Part shown: piece by piece, positions 1 through 7,422 of the stretch
Layout of the letters: each line of letters starts with the position of its first letter
How positions within the stretch are numbered: position 1 is the stretch's first letter
From: Lysobacter_K sp043738095
GTDB taxonomy: Bacteria; Pseudomonadota; Gammaproteobacteria; Xanthomonadales; Xanthomonadaceae
Direction of reading: 5' to 3'
Assembly: GCA_043738095.1 (NCBI GenBank)
Contig: JAYSZI010000001.1
Coordinates: 62,001 to 126,000 of the forward strand
DNA length: 64,000 bases
The notes under the pieces: model-generated
What the model was told of the DNA's origin: nothing
What the model saw: the letters and a program-made list of their open reading frames with translations, nothing else
The model's database searches: none
Translations under genes and position numbers: made by a program

Positions 1-221
1 TGCACCGAACCGTCGCGATCGATGTAGAAGTGCCCGCTGTTGCCGGTTTGCGAGCCGGGGTACAGCACTTCCTCGCCATAACGCCGCGCCATTGCCAGGT
101 CAGGCAGCTCGGTGCAATGGATCACCACAAGATCGACCTGCGACGACGGGCGGGCCTGCAGATGGGCCTCGTACGGCAGCAGGGCGACGTGAATTGCCTG
201 TGCAATTGGCTGGGGAAACAT
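1..221 (-). CDS. N-acetylmuramoyl-L-alanine amidase, AmpD/amidase_2-like (partial)
   Basis: Only the first 73 codons are in the window; the gene continues past the left edge. A VVIHCTE segment with His35, then a Tyr/Gly-rich stretch and SGHFYIDRDG, follow the layout of zinc-dependent amidase_2 (AmpD) enzymes, which cut the amide bond between MurNAc and the stem peptide. His35 would be a zinc ligand. No signal peptide is seen, so a cytoplasmic cell-wall recycling role is possible, but the remaining catalytic residues lie outside the window. It is transcribed away from the MOSC gene, with about 40 bp between the two starts. Confidence 0.7.
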   Translation of the reverse strand, partial: MFPQPIAQAIHVALLPYEAHLQARPSSQVDLVVIHCTELPDLAMARRYGEEVLYPGSQTGNSGHFYIDRDGSV

Positions 222-261
222 GGGCCGGATGCTAGCATTCACCCCCGTTACGGAGCCCGAT

Positions 262-762
262 ATGACATTGCTATCTGCGGACTCCGCGCTGGGCCAGATG
301 ATGGCCACACTGCCACGCCCCGGCCGGGTCGAGTGGCTCGGCGTGCGACCCGAACGCACGGCGCCGATGGTGGCCGTCGCTCAAGTGGACGCTGCGGCCG
401 GCGCGGGCTTGACGGGCGACCGCTACCAAGGCCGCAACGGCAAGCGCGGCGTGACCCTTATCCAGGCCGAACACCTGCCGGTGATCGCCGCGCTGTGCGG
501 GCACGCGTCGGTGCTGCCGGCAACCTTGCGGCGCAACGTGGTGGTGTCCGGGCTGCCGCTGCTGGCACTCAAAGGACGCCGCTTCCGCATCGGCGCGGCG
601 TTGCTGGAAGGCACGGGCCCCTGCGATCCGTGCTCGCGCATGGAAACGGCGCTCGGTCCCGGTGGCTTCTATGCAATGCGCGGGCACGGCGGACTGTGCG
701 CGCGCATTCTCGAGGGCGGCACGCTGCGCCTCGGTGACTCGGTCTTGGCCGTGCAGGACTGA
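262..762 (+). CDS. MOSC domain protein
   Basis: This 166-residue protein has the features of a stand-alone MOSC domain: a GDRYQGRNGKRGVTLIQ segment near residues 50-70, then RRNVVVSG, and a conserved GPCDPCSRME segment with Cys121 and Cys124. MOSC domains bind molybdenum cofactor or handle sulfur through a conserved Cys. Single-domain bacterial members include YiiM-type enzymes that reduce N-hydroxylated compounds. I chose ATG 262 because a GGAG lies about 6 bases upstream and the N-terminus then fits the family; an in-frame ATG at 220 lacks that support. The esterase gene follows after 8 bp, probably in the same transcript. The substrate is not known. Confidence 0.85.
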   Translation: MTLLSADSALGQMMATLPRPGRVEWLGVRPERTAPMVAVAQVDAAAGAGLTGDRYQGRNGKRGVTLIQAEHLPVIAALCGHASVLPATLRRNVVVSGLPLLALKGRRFRIGAALLEGTGPCDPCSRMETALGPGGFYAMRGHGGLCARILEGGTLRLGDSVLAVQD

Positions 763-770
763 GGCCCGAC

Positions 771-1304
771 ATGACGATCCGCGGACACTGCATCCTCTCG
801 CACGGCTTTGAAAGTGGCCCCGACGCCACCAAGGTCACGGCGCTGGCCGAGGCCGCGCAGCGACTGGGCTGGAGTTGCGAACGCCCCGATTACACCGATC
901 TCGACGCCCGGCGCGAGGTCAGCGAACTGGGCGACGTCCATGCGCGCCTGCAACGCCTGCTCGATCTGGCGCAGGCGGCCGCCAGCCGTGGGCCGCTGGT
1001 GCTGGCCGGATCGAGCTTGGGTGCCTACATCTCCGGCTTGGTGTCGCTGCAGGTACCGGTAGTCGGGCTGTTCCTGATGGCGCCGCCACTGCGCATGGGC
1101 AGCGCGCTGCCGCTGGATGCGGCGCGCGTGCCGATCTCGATCATTCACGGCTGGGACGATGAGCTGATCCCGGCCGCACACGTCGTCGACTGGGCCCGCG
1201 CGCGCCGCGCGCGCCTGCTGCTGGTCGACGACAGTCACCGCCTGTCCGCACACGTGCAGGCCAGTGCCGATGCCTTCGCCGCGTTGTTGGCAGCGATCCA
1301 ATAG
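771..1304 (+). CDS. alpha/beta-hydrolase, YqiA/KANL3-Tex30-like esterase
   Basis: The 177-residue protein is a compact alpha/beta-hydrolase. It shows an oxyanion-side HGFESGP near the N-terminus, the nucleophile elbow GSSLG (Ser82), an acid residue in HGWDDELIP and the catalytic His in DDSHRL. Length and motifs fit small esterases of the YqiA/YcfP and dienelactone-hydrolase-like groups. It starts 8 bp after the MOSC stop and is followed by rlmKL after 26 bp, so the three may be cotranscribed. No signal peptide, so it should be cytoplasmic. The natural ester is unknown. Confidence 0.8.
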   Translation: MTIRGHCILSHGFESGPDATKVTALAEAAQRLGWSCERPDYTDLDARREVSELGDVHARLQRLLDLAQAAASRGPLVLAGSSLGAYISGLVSLQVPVVGLFLMAPPLRMGSALPLDAARVPISIIHGWDDELIPAAHVVDWARARRARLLLVDDSHRLSAHVQASADAFAALLAAIQ

Positions 1305-1330
1305 ATGGCGATCCAACCGATGGTGTCCAA

Positions 1331-3604
1331 GTGAAATTCTTCGCAAGCTGCGGCAAGGGCCTCGAGTACCTGCTCGCCGATGAACTGATCGCGCTGGGCT
1401 GCGCGCGGGCGACCGCGACTATGGCCGGCGTCAACGTCGAGGGCGAGTTGCGCGACGCGCAGCGTGCGGTGTTGTGGTCGCGCCTGGCCAGTCGGGTGCT
1501 GTGGCCGCTCACCGAGTTCGAGTGCCCGGACGAACACGCGCTGTACGCCGGCGTTGCTGCGCTGCCGTGGCCCGAGCACATCGACGGCGGCCGCACGATC
1601 GCGGTCGACGCGCACGTGTCCGGCGATGCGCTCACCCATGCGCGCTATGCCGCCCAGCGCGTCAAGGACGCGGTGGTCGATGTGATGCGAGCGCAGACTG
1701 GCGCGCGCCCGGATGTCGATGTCGAGGCCCCCGATGTGCGCATCAATCTGGTCGTGCGCAAAGGCCGCGCGATCGTGTCGATCGACCTCGGTGGTGGTCC
1801 GATGCACCGGCGCGGCTGGCGCGAGACCCAGGGCGAGGCCCCGCTCAAGGAGAACCTCGCCGCCGCGGTATTGATGCGCGGGCAATGGCCGCAGCTGTAT
1901 GCCGAAGGCGGCGCGCTGCTCGATCCGATGTGCGGCAGCGGCACGCTGCTGATCGAAGGCGCGCTGATGGCGGCCGATGTTGCGCCGGGTTTGTTGCGCC
2001 ACGGCCGTGCGTTGCCGACCCGGTGGCGTGGTTTCGATACGCAGATCTGGCAGGCGCTGGTCGACGACGCACGTCAGCGCGAAAACATCGGCCGCGAGGC
2101 GCTGCGCCCTGCGTTCCACGGCAGCGACATCGACCCGCATGCGGTGCGCGCCGCACGCGAGAACGCAGCCGTCGCCGGCGTGCGCGATGCGATCTATTTC
2201 GGCGTGCGCGATGTGAGCGCGTTGCCCCAGCACTACACGATCTCGGGCCGTGCCACGGAACCGAACACGGACGCAGCGACGGCCGCCTCGGCATCGCGCT
2301 TCCGCGGTCAGGGCGATCCCACCAACACCAGCGAAACCCTGCCACCGCGCGGCCTGGTCGCCTGCAATCCGCCCTACGACGCGCGCCTGGCCGCCGATCC
2401 AGCACTCTACCGCGCACTCGGCAACGCGCTCAAGGCGGTCGCACCGCAGTGGAAGGCGAGCCTGTTGTGCGGCGACGCCGACCTCGCCTATGCGACGGGG
2501 CTGCGCGCAGCAAAGAAGTATCAGGTGTTCAACGGTGCGATCGGGTGCACCTTGATCGTGGTCGATCCGATCGCGCTACCGCAACGCGAACATAACGACA
2601 CACCGCTCGCGTTGCCGACGCTGTCCGACGGTGCGCAGATGGTCGCCAACCGCCTGCGCAAGAACCTGCGCAAGCTCAAGAGCTGGCGCGAGCGCGAAGC
2701 CGTCACTTGCTTCCGCGTCTATGACGCCGACCTGCCGGAATACTCGGCCGCGATCGACGTCTACGTCACCGATCAGAGCCTGACCGACGAAGCTACCCCG
2801 CGCACGTATCTGCACGTGCAGGAATACGCCGCGCCCAAGGACATCCCCGAAGCCGACCAGCGTCGTCGCCTCAATGAGCTGATGACAGCCGCGCGCGATG
2901 TCTTCGCGGTGCCGCGCGAGCAGATCGCGCTCAAGACCCGCGCTAAAGGCAAGGGCGGAAGTAAGTACGGCCAGTTCGACACGCGCGGCGAATTTGTGGT
3001 CGTGCGCGAGGGCGATGCGCGCCTGCGGGTGAACCTGTTCGATTACCTCGATACCGGCCTATTCCTCGACCATCGCCCGTTGCGCCTGCGCCTGGCGGCG
3101 GAAGCCGAAGACACGCGCTTCCTAAACCTGTTCGGTTACACCGGCGCGGCCACCGTGCATGCGGCGATCGGTCGGGCACGGCAGACCACGACCGTCGACC
3201 TGTCGGCCACCTACCTGCAATGGTGCTCCGACAACCTGCGCGAGAACGACCTGGGCGGCCCGCGCCATCGGCTGGTGCAGGCCGATGCGTTGGCCTGGCT
3301 GGAAAGCGACATCAACGAGTACGACCTGATCTTCTGCGACCCGCCGACGTTCTCCAACTCCAAGCGCGCCGAGGATTTCGACGTGCAGGGCGAGCACGTG
3401 CGCTTGCTGCGCGCCGCCGTGGCACGTCTGTCGCGCGATGGCGTGCTGTATTTCTCCAACAACTTCCGCCGCTTCCGTCTCGACGAGGACGCCGTCGCGG
3501 CGTTTGCCGACTGCACCGAGATCAGCGCCGCCACCATCCCGCCCGATTTCGAGCGCGACGCCCGCATCCACCGCTGCTGGCGCCTGCGCCGGCCGCGCGT
3601 GTGA
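1331..3604 (+). CDS. rlmKL: bifunctional 23S rRNA methyltransferase RlmK/RlmL
   Basis: The protein is 757 residues, against about 702 for E. coli RlmKL. It begins MKFFASCGKG, has an N-terminal THUMP region, then a first methyltransferase domain (PMCGSGTLLIEGA; NPPY at about residue 346) and a second one (NLFGYTGAATVHA; CDPPTFSNSKR). RlmL makes m2G2445 and RlmK makes m7G2069 in 23S rRNA. The start is GTG 1331; no ATG in this frame matches the family N-terminus. A low-complexity Ala/Ser/Thr/Asn insert of about 35 residues lies just before NPPY and accounts for much of the extra length. The stop overlaps a possible GTG start of the next gene. Confidence 0.95.
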   Translation: MKFFASCGKGLEYLLADELIALGCARATATMAGVNVEGELRDAQRAVLWSRLASRVLWPLTEFECPDEHALYAGVAALPWPEHIDGGRTIAVDAHVSGDALTHARYAAQRVKDAVVDVMRAQTGARPDVDVEAPDVRINLVVRKGRAIVSIDLGGGPMHRRGWRETQGEAPLKENLAAAVLMRGQWPQLYAEGGALLDPMCGSGTLLIEGALMAADVAPGLLRHGRALPTRWRGFDTQIWQALVDDARQRENIGREALRPAFHGSDIDPHAVRAARENAAVAGVRDAIYFGVRDVSALPQHYTISGRATEPNTDAATAASASRFRGQGDPTNTSETLPPRGLVACNPPYDARLAADPALYRALGNALKAVAPQWKASLLCGDADLAYATGLRAAKKYQVFNGAIGCTLIVVDPIALPQREHNDTPLALPTLSDGAQMVANRLRKNLRKLKSWREREAVTCFRVYDADLPEYSAAIDVYVTDQSLTDEATPRTYLHVQEYAAPKDIPEADQRRRLNELMTAARDVFAVPREQIALKTRAKGKGGSKYGQFDTRGEFVVVREGDARLRVNLFDYLDTGLFLDHRPLRLRLAAEAEDTRFLNLFGYTGAATVHAAIGRARQTTTVDLSATYLQWCSDNLRENDLGGPRHRLVQADALAWLESDINEYDLIFCDPPTFSNSKRAEDFDVQGEHVRLLRAAVARLSRDGVLYFSNNFRRFRLDEDAVAAFADCTEISAATIPPDFERDARIHRCWRLRRPRV

Positions 3605-3627
3605 CGACTACGGAGTACTCCGCCGGC

Positions 3628-4218
3628 ATGAAGCCTGCACCTAAACCCAGCGGCTGGACGTTTTTCTGGCAATGGCTCAAGAACCCGCTGCGCACCGCCG
3701 CGGTCGCGCCGTCCAGCGCCGAACTCGCCGCGGCGATGGTTGCCGAGTTGCCCGACGACGTGCGCCGGGTGATCGAGCTCGGCGGCGGCACGGGCGCGAT
3801 CACCGATGCTCTGCGCGGCGCCGGCATCCGCGATGACGATCTGCTGGTGCTCGAACTCAACGAGGAGCTGCACGCCCATCTGCACCTGCGCTATCCCAAG
3901 GTGCACGTGGTGCTCGGCGATGCGCGCTCGTTGCCGACGCTGGCGCGCGACATCGGCTACCTAGCAACCGGGCCGGCCGACGCGATCGTGTCGGGCCTGG
4001 GCCTGCTGAGCATGCCGCCCGAGCTGCAACGCGACATCCTGGAGGCGGCGTTCGAGTGCCTGCAGCCCGGCGGCGTGCTGGTGCAGTTCACCTATGGGCC
4101 CAAGGCGCCGGTAGCGGATTCGGTTGCGGAGGAACTCGGGCTGCAGGTGCGGCGCGGCGATTTCGTGCTGCTCAACATGCCGCCGGCGACGGTGTACGTC
4201 TATACGCGCCGACTATAG
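3628..4218 (+). CDS. PmtA-like phospholipid/SAM methyltransferase
   Basis: A 196-residue class I methyltransferase with a SAM-binding motif ELGGGTGAIT near residue 50, an acidic VLELNEEL end of the second strand, and a C-terminal region ending in YVYTRRL. Order and length resemble phosphatidylethanolamine N-methyltransferases of the PmtA type and RsmA/KsgA-related lipid methyltransferases. The segment WQWLKNPLRTAAVAPSS near the N-terminus is typical of that group and may contact the membrane. I chose ATG 3628; an in-frame GTG at 3601, overlapping the rlmKL stop, would add nine residues. The substrate is inferred only from family resemblance. Confidence 0.75.
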   Translation: MKPAPKPSGWTFFWQWLKNPLRTAAVAPSSAELAAAMVAELPDDVRRVIELGGGTGAITDALRGAGIRDDDLLVLELNEELHAHLHLRYPKVHVVLGDARSLPTLARDIGYLATGPADAIVSGLGLLSMPPELQRDILEAAFECLQPGGVLVQFTYGPKAPVADSVAEELGLQVRRGDFVLLNMPPATVYVYTRRL

Positions 4219-4413
4219 GTCCATTGCCGCGGCGCGGCACATTGCAAAGAGGGTCGCCAATCGCCACTGCAATTAAGCCGACGTAGCTTCGCGGTTCGGC
4301 TTGATTGTTGTCGGTAGCGGAACAGAAGATTGCGCCAGGGTCGATGGCTTTTGACCGGCTGCCCACCATCGTTACATCAGCGCCATTGTCGGTGTGCCTC
4401 GCTGGAGTGCGAC

Positions 4414-5274
4414 ATGATCACGTCTACGGCGAGTGCTTACGCCCGGATCGACCGGGTCCTGCGCGGCCAAGCCGCTTCCGATGGCGCCGGCGTGCGTCTG
4501 ACCCGCGTCATCGGCGGCCCGCAATTGCCCGACCTGGATCCATTCTTGCTGCTCGACGAGTTCGGCACCGACCGCCCCGAGGATTATCTGGCGGGATTTC
4601 CGCAGCATCCGCACCGCGGGTTCGAGACTGTTACTTACATGCTCGACGGGCGCATGCGCCACAAAGACAACCACGGCAACGAGGGCGTGCTGGTGCCCGG
4701 CAGCGTGCAATGGATGACCGCGGGCCGCGGCCTTGTGCATTCGGAAATGCCGGAGCAGCTCGAAGGCCGCATGCGTGGTTTCCAGCTGTGGGTAAACCTG
4801 CCGGCGCGCGACAAGATGACCGCTCCGCGTTATCAGGAGTTTGCGCCCGAGCGCATTCCCGAACTGCGGCCGGCTGATGACGTGCTGGTGCGGGTGATCG
4901 CCGGCCGCGTCGGCGACATCACGGGCCCGATCGTGCAACCGGCCACCGAGCCGGTCTACCTCGACATCGCACTGGCGGCGGGTGCGGCCTGGGAGTACGC
5001 GTTGCCTGAAGGCCACAACGCGTTCGCATACGTGTTTGAAGGCGCTGCCAGCATTGGCCAGGGCGTCGATGCCCGCGTGCTGGCGGCGCAGGAACTCGGG
5101 ATCGTGGCGGGAGGCGATCGGTTCAAGGCGCTCGCCGGCGCCGCCGGTGCGCGTTTGATTCTGGTCGCGGGGCGGCCGCTGCGCGAACCGATAGCGCGGC
5201 ACGGGCCATTCGTGATGAACACGCGGCAGGAGGTTATGCAGGCGTTCGTCGACTTCCAGGAGGGACGGTTTTGA
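4414..5274 (+). CDS. pirin family protein
   Basis: This 286-residue bicupin matches pirins. The N-terminal cupin carries HPHRGFETVTYMLDG, then HKDNHGNEG and the conserved GRGLVHSEMP, which supply His and Glu metal ligands. The second half, with the EYALPEGHNAFAYVFEG segment, is the C-terminal cupin. Bacterial pirins bind iron and some, such as E. coli YhhW, have quercetinase-type dioxygenase activity; the biological substrate is usually unclear. ATG 4414 has GGAG about 7 bases upstream. The 195 bp ahead of it hold no gene I can support. Confidence 0.92.
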   Translation: MITSTASAYARIDRVLRGQAASDGAGVRLTRVIGGPQLPDLDPFLLLDEFGTDRPEDYLAGFPQHPHRGFETVTYMLDGRMRHKDNHGNEGVLVPGSVQWMTAGRGLVHSEMPEQLEGRMRGFQLWVNLPARDKMTAPRYQEFAPERIPELRPADDVLVRVIAGRVGDITGPIVQPATEPVYLDIALAAGAAWEYALPEGHNAFAYVFEGAASIGQGVDARVLAAQELGIVAGGDRFKALAGAAGARLILVAGRPLREPIARHGPFVMNTRQEVMQAFVDFQEGRF

Positions 5275-5301
5275 CCCCTGATTGGTTCGAGTCTCTTCCT
5301 T

Positions 5302-5335
5302 AAAAAAAAACGGCCGCGCCGCAAGGCGAGGCCGT
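5302..5335 (-). terminator. Rho-independent terminator
   Basis: On the minus strand an 11-bp GC-rich stem (arms at 5310-5320 and 5325-5335, loop of 4) is followed by a run of eight or more T. It sits about 30 bp after the stop of the exported-protein gene at 5366-5812 and should end that transcript. Confidence 0.9.
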
Positions 5336-5365
5336 CTTCATTTCAGAAAGTTATTAGTCAGCGGA

Positions 5366-5812
5366 TTACTTGATGCTAAGCCGTGCGGACTGGAACCGCA
5401 TCGCCTGCGCCTGCTCCAGCGCCTTACCGAGCTGCGCAGGCGATTTGGCCTGGATCCAGATGTGGGCAACGCGCCCATCGACTAGCTCCAGCACCGTTTC
5501 GCGAGCCTCGATACCGGGTTGCGCCGCTATTTCGCTGCGATACCAGGTGACGTTGTGGCCATCGATTGAGGCTTGTTCTTCGCGATTGCTACGGCTGGGC
5601 TTGAACGGTGTCTGGTTGGCGATGTACAGCCCAAACGCTTCCGAACCATCGGCCCGCAACGCGCGACAGAAGTCCGTCTTTCCGGTGGCCTTGTGCTCCC
5701 AGGTCAAGCCACTGTCCGCGGACAGTTGCGGGCAGCTAGTGGGTTGCGTTTGTGCCTGTGCGCCGGATGCCAGCGCCAGCAACATCGGTAGGCTGAATGC
5801 TCGTTTGTTCAT
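5366..5812 (-). CDS. hypothetical exported protein
   Basis: A 148-residue protein of unknown function. The N-terminus has a Lys/Arg pair, a hydrophobic stretch and an AQA-type cleavage site near residue 20, so it should be exported. The mature part has two Cys (in SCPQL and DFCRALR) that could form a disulfide, and the segment SIDGHNVTWYRSEI. It is monocistronic, with its own terminator downstream and a palindrome 20-36 bp upstream. I do not recognise a named family. Confidence 0.75.
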   Translation of the reverse strand: MNKRAFSLPMLLALASGAQAQTQPTSCPQLSADSGLTWEHKATGKTDFCRALRADGSEAFGLYIANQTPFKPSRSNREEQASIDGHNVTWYRSEIAAQPGIEARETVLELVDGRVAHIWIQAKSPAQLGKALEQAQAMRFQSARLSIK

Positions 5813-6167
5813 GAAAAGCCTCCCCTGTTGAGATCACGGCACGTGATCGACATCGACCATAGTTCAGTTCATGGGGCTTGACAAATGGCGGCGTTTTGAG
5901 TTGTGACCATAAGTGACGCTGAGCGTCAGCGGTCAGGCAGGATGTGCCGGACGTCCCCTGGGGGCCGGGACGAAGCGACCTCCAGCCCGGTGTGCATGCC
6001 ACGTAAGCCCGCGCGGAATGTGGCGGCGTACGGATGCACGCCCAGCCATCGTCACTCCTCTGCGTATTACGGCAAGGGGCGGCCAATCGTAACGTCCGGC
6101 GACATCGTTGGCCGCCCCCACGCGTTCGTGCCGTTGCACTGATTGACACGTCGAAAAGGATGCCGCC
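5813..6167. other. 355-bp divergent intergenic region
   Basis: The region lies between two outward-facing genes and should carry both promoters. It holds the palindrome described at 5832-5848 and a second one at 5914-5928 (7-bp arms TGACGCT/AGCGTCA around a central base). A TTGACA-like hexamer is at 5878-5883, but I see no matching -10 box. No convincing coding frame. Confidence 0.5.
5832..5848. promoter_or_regulatory. palindromic candidate operator
   Basis: GATCACGGCACGTGATC is a perfect inverted repeat with 7-bp arms and a 3-bp centre. It ends 20 bp from the start codon of the exported-protein gene on the minus strand, a position where a bound repressor would block that promoter. The regulator is unknown. 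Confidence 0.4.
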
Positions 6168-7409
6168 ATGTCGCATGACTTCGTGGGCTCGATTTCGAGC
6201 ACAGCACCGAGCCGTCGGCCGCCGGAGCGACCGCGTGCTGCAGGGCTGTTGTTGGCCGCATTGCTGGGCCTGGTGGCGCACGCGAATGCACAGCCGCCGA
6301 TCGCGGCCACCCAATCCCTCCCGATGGAGCCGGCGTGGCAGCGCTGGAATGTCGAGGCCCGCGACATCGTGCGCCGCAACCGCAGCGACCCGCTCTGGGC
6401 TGCGCGCACCTACGCGATGGTGAGCGTGGCCCAGCACGACGCGGTCCGCGCTGCACCCATGGCGGATGCCGATATCGCCTTCGTCGCAGCGGCGAGCGCA
6501 TCGGCCGCTGCGCACGTGCTGGCGCAGCTGTACCCGCACGAGGTGCCGCGCGTCAGCGCCCGGCTGCAGGATCATCTGCAATCGCTGTCAGCGACCCTAC
6601 GTCCGGCGCAGCAGGAGCGCGCCCTGGCGCTCGGCGCGACGGCAGCTGCAAAAGTGGTTGCAGCACGCAGCGACGACGGCGCCACTACCCTCGATGTGCT
6701 CGTGCCGCCAAACCGCCCCGACGTGTGGACGAGCGCGGAACACTACCCGCCGTTGCGAACCACGTGGGGCAGGGTGCGCCCGTTCCTGGTGACGGACCTC
6801 GACGCGCACATGGCACCGCCGCCGCCAGCGACCGATTCGGCGGCATTTCGCGACAGCCTGGCCGTCGTCCGCGCGGCCCGCAGCGACCCCGCGGCCGAGG
6901 GCGACCTCATCGCCAAGCGCTGGGCGGATGGCCCTGGCACCGCGACGCCGCCGGGTCACTGGAACCGCATCGCGACCGATCTCATCGCAGCGCAGGCGCT
7001 CAACGAGCGCGAGGCGACGCAGGTGTTGGCGCTGCTGAACATGGCCCTGTTCGATGCCAGCGTCCTGTGCTGGCGCAGCAAATTCACCTATTGGCTGCTG
7101 CGTCCGCCCCAGGTCGATGCGGCCATCGTGCCGAGCTTCCCGATGCCCAATTTCCCCGCTTATCCGTCCGGTCATGCCGCGTTCTCCGGCGCGGCTGCGG
7201 CGTACTTGGCGCATCGATTCCCCGAGGCGCGCCCACAGCTTGAGCAGTGGGCCGAGGAAGCCGCGCGCTCGCGCGTGGTGAGCGGCATCCATTACCCCTT
7301 CGATGCGCAGGCTGGGTTGGACCAAGGCCGGGGCATTGCGGCGCTGGCCGTGGCCCGCCACGACCGCGACCTCCCGCCGCCGATCGCGGCAATGCCGTCC
7401 CCTCCCTAA
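6168..7409 (+). CDS. vanadium-dependent haloperoxidase / PAP2-superfamily protein
   Basis: A 413-residue protein with a hydrophobic segment and AQP cleavage-like site near residue 42, so probably exported. The C-terminal half has all three motifs of the PAP2/vanadium haloperoxidase fold: K305-x6-R312-P313, PSGH at 333-336 and SR at 368-369 followed by H375 and D379. Length and N-terminal helical region suit the bacterial haloperoxidase-like branch more than small lipid phosphatases. These enzymes bind vanadate or phosphate; whether this one oxidises halide or hydrolyses phosphate cannot be told from sequence. The secreted zincin gene follows after 13 bp, suggesting one transcript. Confidence 0.85.
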   Translation: MSHDFVGSISSTAPSRRPPERPRAAGLLLAALLGLVAHANAQPPIAATQSLPMEPAWQRWNVEARDIVRRNRSDPLWAARTYAMVSVAQHDAVRAAPMADADIAFVAAASASAAAHVLAQLYPHEVPRVSARLQDHLQSLSATLRPAQQERALALGATAAAKVVAARSDDGATTLDVLVPPNRPDVWTSAEHYPPLRTTWGRVRPFLVTDLDAHMAPPPPATDSAAFRDSLAVVRAARSDPAAEGDLIAKRWADGPGTATPPGHWNRIATDLIAAQALNEREATQVLALLNMALFDASVLCWRSKFTYWLLRPPQVDAAIVPSFPMPNFPAYPSGHAAFSGAAAAYLAHRFPEARPQLEQWAEEAARSRVVSGIHYPFDAQAGLDQGRGIAALAVARHDRDLPPPIAAMPSPP

Positions 7410-7422
7410 CCGAGATATCGCC

